Below, piece by piece: positions 59,855 through 64,000 of a stretch of DNA of 64,000 nucleotides (position 1 is its first letter; each line of letters starts with the position of its first letter). Made by a program: the position numbers and the translations under genes. Under the pieces are notes generated by a model that was not told where the DNA came from, ran no database searches, and saw only the letters and a program-made list of their open reading frames with translations. Source of the stretch: Prosthecobacter sp. Its GTDB lineage: Bacteria > Verrucomicrobiota > Verrucomicrobiia > Verrucomicrobiales > Verrucomicrobiaceae. The stretch spans positions 1-64,000 of the forward strand of contig NZ_JAGRPF010000139.1 in NCBI RefSeq assembly GCF_020439865.1. Direction: 5' to 3'.

Positions 59855-61057
59855 ATGAAAGCCCTCTTCCTCACCAACGAATACCCTCCGCACATCTACG
59901 GCGGTGCCGGCGTCCATGTCGAATATCTGTCCCGTGAACTCGCCAAGCTGATGGAAGTGGACGTTCGCTGTTTCGGTGATCAAAACAGCCACGAAGGGAA
60001 TCTCAAGGTTCAGGGCTACGGACTGGACACCACCGGATGGGACAGCCCGTTGAACTTGAAGTCTGTCTTCGGTGCGCTGCAGCGCTGCCTCGATTTCAAC
60101 ACCAGCGGCATCGATGCCAGCCTGGTTCACCTGCACACCTGGTATGCGCATTTCGGCGGCATTCTGGCCAAGCTGAACTACGGCGTGCCCATGGTGCTCA
60201 CCGTGCATTCACTCGAACCGCTGCGTCCGTGGAAGCGCGAGCAGCTCGGACATGGTTATGATTTCACCGTCTGGCTGGAGAGCACTGCGCTGAAGATGGC
60301 TGACGCCGTCATCGCTGTTTCCGAAGGCACCAAGGCTGATTTGCTTCAGCACTTCGATCTCGATCCACACAAGATTCACGTCATCTACAACGGCATCGAT
60401 CTCAGTGAATACCGTCGCACTGAGAATCCCGATGTGCTGCGCAAGTACGGCGTCGATCCTGACAAGCCCTTCGTTCTCTTTGTGGGCCGCATCGCACGTC
60501 AGAAGGGCATTGTTCATCTCGTGCGTGCCATCCAGCATCTCGATCCCGGCTTCCAGGTGGTGCTTTGTGCCGGTGCTCCCGACACCGTTGAGATCAAGGA
60601 GGAGATGGAAGCCGCCGTCGCCGCCGCCAGTCAGGTGCGGCCCGGCGTCGTTTGGATTCAGTCCATGCTGCCGTTGGAGGAAAAGATCGTCATGTACTCC
60701 CATGCCGACGTCTTCTGCTGTCCGTCCATTTACGAACCCTTCGGCATCATCAACCTCGAAGCCATGGCCTGCGAGACCGCTGTTGTCGCGAGCGCTGTCG
60801 GAGGCATCAAAGAAGTCGTCGTCGAGGGCGAAACAGGATTGCTCATTCCCCTAGAGCAGCAGACCGAGAGCCCCTTCGAGGCCCTGCATCCTGAAAAGTT
60901 CGCCCGCGACCTCGCCACCGGCATCAACAAGCTCATGGCCGACCCCACTCTGCGCAACCGCATGGCCCAGGCCGGCCGTCAGCGTGCCGAAGACCACTTC
61001 AGTTGGAAGAGCATCGCCCGCAAAACGCTCGCGCTTTACAAAACGCTGGCGGGATAA
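59855..61057 (+). CDS. glgM: GT4 glycogen synthase/maltose-1-phosphate synthase-like
   Basis: 400 residues, a GT4-family glycosyltransferase like the actinobacterial-type glycogen synthase. The N-terminus MKALFLTNEYPPHIYGGAGV has the donor-binding G-G-A-G loop, followed by YLSRELAK and the conserved HLHTWYAHFGG. The C-terminal GT4 block is PSIYEPFGIINLEAMACETA (E-x-7-E type motif) with VGGIKEVVVEGETGLLIP. It would make alpha-glucan or maltose-1-phosphate from ADP-glucose. The glgA/glgM distinction needs more than sequence reading. No other glycogen gene is in the window. Start ATG 59855, 70 bp after the preceding gene. Confidence 0.85.
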   Translation: MKALFLTNEYPPHIYGGAGVHVEYLSRELAKLMEVDVRCFGDQNSHEGNLKVQGYGLDTTGWDSPLNLKSVFGALQRCLDFNTSGIDASLVHLHTWYAHFGGILAKLNYGVPMVLTVHSLEPLRPWKREQLGHGYDFTVWLESTALKMADAVIAVSEGTKADLLQHFDLDPHKIHVIYNGIDLSEYRRTENPDVLRKYGVDPDKPFVLFVGRIARQKGIVHLVRAIQHLDPGFQVVLCAGAPDTVEIKEEMEAAVAAASQVRPGVVWIQSMLPLEEKIVMYSHADVFCCPSIYEPFGIINLEAMACETAVVASAVGGIKEVVVEGETGLLIPLEQQTESPFEALHPEKFARDLATGINKLMADPTLRNRMAQAGRQRAEDHFSWKSIARKTLALYKTLAG

Positions 61058-61087
61058 GGAAACCGATTCACATGATAATTTAGAATT

Positions 61088-61651
61088 ATGGGGGGATTCA
61101 ATTCTACCTTCGTTCGTATCCCTGACGGCAGTGAAGTTTGGGAGTTTGCTGTGCATATTGCCAGACTATTACATGATTCACCATATGTGTCGTGCAAGGG
61201 CGCCGTCGATGTTCAGCATGCCGAAGGTTTTCCGTGGCTTCATATCGAGGGTTTGGAGATTCCCGGCGACACTAACAAAGCTGATCATCCTGCGTTCAGA
61301 TCGGCATCTTTGGAAACAATCTGGCTTCTTTGCCATTCGGGGTCCGGAAGCCATGCCTATATTCACTGCATCAATGGCAAATGCTGCCGTATTATCAGCG
61401 TGAGCGATGGCAAGGTTTATGAAGACTCAGGTATTCAGGAGTCGTGGGAGCAACAAGCCCGGGCTGAAAAGTTAGATCAATACACGCGATGGGGTGATGC
61501 TAATTCATTTTCGTGGCCCAAGGCCTTTGATACGGAAATGGTTCTCAAAGCATTTGATCTTCCCTTTGCCGGTGATCTTGAGGTATTGGACATCTGCATC
61601 TGCGTCAGTAACCCTGACGAGAATGATATGACGCGTGCGCTGCCCGAATGA
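61088..61651 (+). CDS. Orphan hypothetical protein of unusual composition
   Basis: 187 residues, no family recognised. Visible segments are WEFAVHIARLLHDSPYVSCK, ETIWLLCHSGSGSHAYIHC and EVLDICICVSNPDENDMTRA; there are several cysteines and no signal or membrane span. By eye its G+C is clearly lower than its neighbours, which suggests recent acquisition. It lies 30 bp after glgM and converges on the oxidoreductase gene. The context offers no function. Confidence 0.6.
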   Translation: MGGFNSTFVRIPDGSEVWEFAVHIARLLHDSPYVSCKGAVDVQHAEGFPWLHIEGLEIPGDTNKADHPAFRSASLETIWLLCHSGSGSHAYIHCINGKCCRIISVSDGKVYEDSGIQESWEQQARAEKLDQYTRWGDANSFSWPKAFDTEMVLKAFDLPFAGDLEVLDICICVSNPDENDMTRALPE

Positions 61652-61658
61652 GGTTTGT

Positions 61659-63098
61659 TCACCGAAGCTTCCAGCCTTCTCGCGGCTCGCGCTTCAAGAA
61701 GCGGTTGGCGTCTTCGTTGTTGGTGATGCGCATGGCTTTGGCATCCCAGAAGATTTTGCCACCGGCGCGGTGGGCGACGTTGCCGAGGTGGTTGGCCTCG
61801 GTGAGCGGACCGGCGTAGCTGAAGGGGCTGCCGGTGGGCGTACCGTTCTTGATCGCGGCGAGGAATTCGGCGTGGTGCCCGGGTGAATCCGGGATGAAGG
61901 GCTTCGGTGCCTGGAAGTCTTTGAAGTCGGCCTCGGGCAGCAGGATGTGCTTGCCGTAGTCGGAGAGGAGCATGCCTTTGTCGCCGATGAAGAGAACGCC
62001 GCTGCTCCACTTGCTGATGATCGGATCGTTCAACCACACGTCGGGTTTGCTGGCACCCTGATGCCAATGGAGCTTGCAGGCGGGCATGTCGCCACGCGGG
62101 CCGTATTCATACACGGCGTGCATCGTGGCAGGTGCGATCTCCGGATGCGGCGCAGGGCCGAAGGCCTCCACGCTGAGCGGCGCGTCGAGCTTGAGCGCCC
62201 AGAAGGGAAGGTCGTTCCAGTGGCTGCCGAGGTCGGACATGGTGCCATTGCCGAAGTCCCACCAGCGATACCACTTCGGTCCGGGAAAATAGACGCTGTT
62301 GTAGGGACGCATCGGCGCGGGGCCGATCCACAGGTCCCAATCGAGATACGGCGGCGGCGTTTCGGCGACGGTGGGACGCTCGGTGACGAAGACGACGTCG
62401 CCATTTTTCTCGGCGTCTTCCTTGCTCTGCAAACCCCAGGCACGTGACACGCAGACATGCGCCTCGGTGACTTTGCCAATGGCACCGCTTTGGATCAGCT
62501 CGACGACGCGGCGGTAGTTGGGCATGCCGTGAATCTGTGTGCCCATCTGTGTGACCACACCTGCTTCGGCAGCAGCTTTGGTGATGAGACGTGCCTCGGC
62601 GACGTTGTGCGTGAGCGGCTTTTCGCAATAGACGGGCTTCTTCATCAGCAGCGCGGGCAGCGTGGCATAGGCATGCGTGTGCTCGGTGGTGCTGACGACC
62701 ACGGCATCGATCTCCGACGCGCTCATCGAGTCGTAGAGCTTGCGGAAGTCGCGGAACTTCTTCGCGCCTTTGAAGGCTTCGGCGGCGCGGTCGAGATTTT
62801 CGCCGTTCACATCGCAGAGCGCGACGACGTTTTCGCGTGGCTCGATCGGAGGCGGCGGTTGGACCGCGGCATCGCCCTGTTTGGGATTCTTCTTGGCGGC
62901 CTTCGGATTGTAGAGCGCCACACCGGTCAGCTCCTTGATGTTGCCCGTGGCACGACCGCCGACGCCGATGAAGACGAGGTTCAGCTTCGCATTCGGCGAG
63001 CGTGAACTGACGATGGCAGGAAAACCGAAAGCGGCAGCCGCCGTGGCGCTGCGGGTGATGAACTGACGACGGGAGGAGACGGATTGGCTGGCACTCAT
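61659..63098 (-). CDS. Tat-exported Gfo/Idh/MocA-family oxidoreductase
   Basis: 479 residues. Twin-arginine signal ([18 protein letters not shown]) followed by a Rossmann fold with [10 protein letters not shown] as the nucleotide-binding loop. The catalytic-type lysine lies in [13 protein letters not shown], and [20 protein letters not shown] is typical of the secreted planctomycete/Verrucomicrobia group. The C-terminal beta-sheet domain contains [19 protein letters not shown]. Such enzymes oxidise or epimerise sugars with tightly bound NAD(P). Substrate unknown. Same strand as the sulfatase gene upstream, 21 bp apart, so co-transcribed. Confidence 0.92.
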   Translation of the reverse strand: MSASQSVSSRRQFITRSATAAAAFGFPAIVSSRSPNAKLNLVFIGVGGRATGNIKELTGVALYNPKAAKKNPKQGDAAVQPPPPIEPRENVVALCDVNGENLDRAAEAFKGAKKFRDFRKLYDSMSASEIDAVVVSTTEHTHAYATLPALLMKKPVYCEKPLTHNVAEARLITKAAAEAGVVTQMGTQIHGMPNYRRVVELIQSGAIGKVTEAHVCVSRAWGLQSKEDAEKNGDVVFVTERPTVAETPPPYLDWDLWIGPAPMRPYNSVYFPGPKWYRWWDFGNGTMSDLGSHWNDLPFWALKLDAPLSVEAFGPAPHPEIAPATMHAVYEYGPRGDMPACKLHWHQGASKPDVWLNDPIISKWSSGVLFIGDKGMLLSDYGKHILLPEADFKDFQAPKPFIPDSPGHHAEFLAAIKNGTPTGSPFSYAGPLTEANHLGNVAHRAGGKIFWDAKAMRITNNEDANRFLKREPREGWKLR

Positions 63099-63119
63099 GG
63101 TGCCGTAGTTTACGAAGCC

Positions 63120-64000
63120 TTATGCCTTCTTCTTCCCGCCGCCTTTGCGCGGCTCGTTGAGCGGCTTGTCGGGATCGTATTTCGGATTGCGTTCGGGAAT
63201 CTGCGCGCCGGTTTCCTTGAGCCAGGCGTTCAGCTTGTCGCGGAGCTGCAAGGCGCGGACGGAGTCGAACGGAGCGCGGTTGTCATCTTCTCCGGCGTCG
63301 AGCTTGAGGTTGTAGAGCTCCACGTGGTTGTCCTCGTAGAACTGCAGCAGTTTCCAATCGCCTTCGCGAATGGCGCTGTAAGGACGTGCGCTGCCCGGAT
63401 GGTAATGCGGGTAGTGCCAGTAGATCGCCTCGCGCTTGAGCGTGCCTGTTTCGGTGAGCAGCGGCATGAGCGACTCGCCATCGACGATCTGGCCTTCCTT
63501 CAACGGGATCTGCGTGGCTTCGAGCAGCGTCGGGACGTGATCGTAGGTGATGACGGGAACATCGCAGGTGCTGCCGGGCTTCACCTTGCCGGGCCACGAG
63601 ACGATGAGCGGAATGTGGACGCCGCCTTCATGCGCACTGCCTTTGCCCAGACGTGCGGGGCTGTTGTCGGTGGGGCCGCGTGACCAGCCTTCCGGGCGCA
63701 CGAGATGGCTGAGTCCTCCGTTGTCGCTGGTGAAGATGAAGAGGGTGTTTTCAGTGAGTTTCAGCTCTTCCAGCTTCGCGCGCATCCTGCCAACGCCGTC
63801 ATCCACGCTCTCGACGAGCGCGGCATACACCGGGTTGCTGTGACCGCCCGCGGCCGGCTTGGCTTGATACTTCGCCACGACGTCGGGCTTGCCCATGATC
63901 GGCGTGTGCACGGCGTAGTGCGGCAGATAGACGAAGAAGGGCTTGGCCTTGTTTTTTTCGATGAACTGAATCGCTTCATCGGTGAGGCGGTCGGTGAGGA
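63120..64000 (-). CDS. Sulfatase (N-terminal part outside window)
   Basis: The reading frame is open to the right edge, so the start and the CxPSR active-site region lie outside. About 293 C-terminal residues are visible. The sulfatase fold shows in PFFVYLPHYAVHTPIM, NTLFIFTSDNGGLSHLV, the metal-binding D-N of SDNGG and HEGGVHIPLIVSWPGKV (H of a substrate-binding site). The ending is Lys-rich (RKGGGKKKA). It would hydrolyse sulfate esters, probably on polysaccharides, in the periplasm. It precedes the oxidoreductase gene by 21 bp on the same strand. Confidence 0.92.
   Translation of the reverse strand, partial: LTDRLTDEAIQFIEKNKAKPFFVYLPHYAVHTPIMGKPDVVAKYQAKPAAGGHSNPVYAALVESVDDGVGRMRAKLEELKLTENTLFIFTSDNGGLSHLVRPEGWSRGPTDNSPARLGKGSAHEGGVHIPLIVSWPGKVKPGSTCDVPVITYDHVPTLLEATQIPLKEGQIVDGESLMPLLTETGTLKREAIYWHYPHYHPGSARPYSAIREGDWKLLQFYEDNHVELYNLKLDAGEDDNRAPFDSVRALQLRDKLNAWLKETGAQIPERNPKYDPDKPLNEPRKGGGKKKA

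Overview
The window comes from a chromosome of the verrucomicrobial genus Prosthecobacter or a very close relative. The main evidence is a complete bacterial tubulin operon, btubA-btubB-bklc (32776-36334), which is known only from Prosthecobacter and near relatives. The surrounding genes agree with this. They include planctomycete/verrucomicrobial CxxCH heme-binding proteins, a DUF1549/DUF1553 plus DUF1501 gene pair, Tat-exported Gfo/Idh/MocA oxidoreductases, sulfatases, an exosortase and many secreted or lipoprotein orphans. Base composition is GC-rich except near 28-33 kb and 61 kb. No rRNA, tRNA, CRISPR array, transposase or prophage was recognised.

Layout. 1-13 kb: a PfkB/KDG kinase cut by the window edge, the polyamine enzyme NspC, a large DUF1080/heme-binding secreted protein, a membrane-anchored VWA-like protein, an ABC half-transporter followed by an orphan GcvH-like protein, and a uronate pair (UxaA-type dehydratase plus PL6 lyase). 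13-24 kb: small proteins, lipoproteins and repeat proteins (Sel1, TPR, WD40), a chagasin-like inhibitor and an esterase. 24-28 kb: the DUF1549/DUF1553 and DUF1501 pair. 28-36.4 kb: two single-span membrane proteins, one with two degenerate kinase domains, directly upstream of btubA-btubB-bklc. 36-41 kb: nagZ, a candidate small RNA with its own promoter and terminator, trpE and thrH. 41-50 kb: a TonB-dependent receptor, a hypothetical-lysM-accA operon and an RsmB-like methyltransferase whose 3' end lies in an inverted-repeat element. 50-56 kb: two paralogous MFS transporters and PBP2 with two small partners. 56-64 kb: an exosortase-EpsI fusion, a glycogen synthase, an orphan, an oxidoreductase and a truncated sulfatase.

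How the parts fit. BtubA and BtubB polymerise with GTP into small bacterial microtubules, and Bklc is the TPR partner reported to link them to membranes. The membrane pseudokinase gene immediately upstream on the same strand is the most interesting undescribed neighbour; its link to the tubulins is inference from position only. The KDG kinase, UxaA, PL6 lyase, sulfatase, oxidoreductase and heme proteins suggest breakdown of acidic, possibly sulfated polysaccharides. NagZ and PBP2 serve cell-wall turnover and elongation. Starts were moved to internal ATG codons where signal peptides, family alignments or a doubtful TTG start argued for it; each case is stated in the entry.
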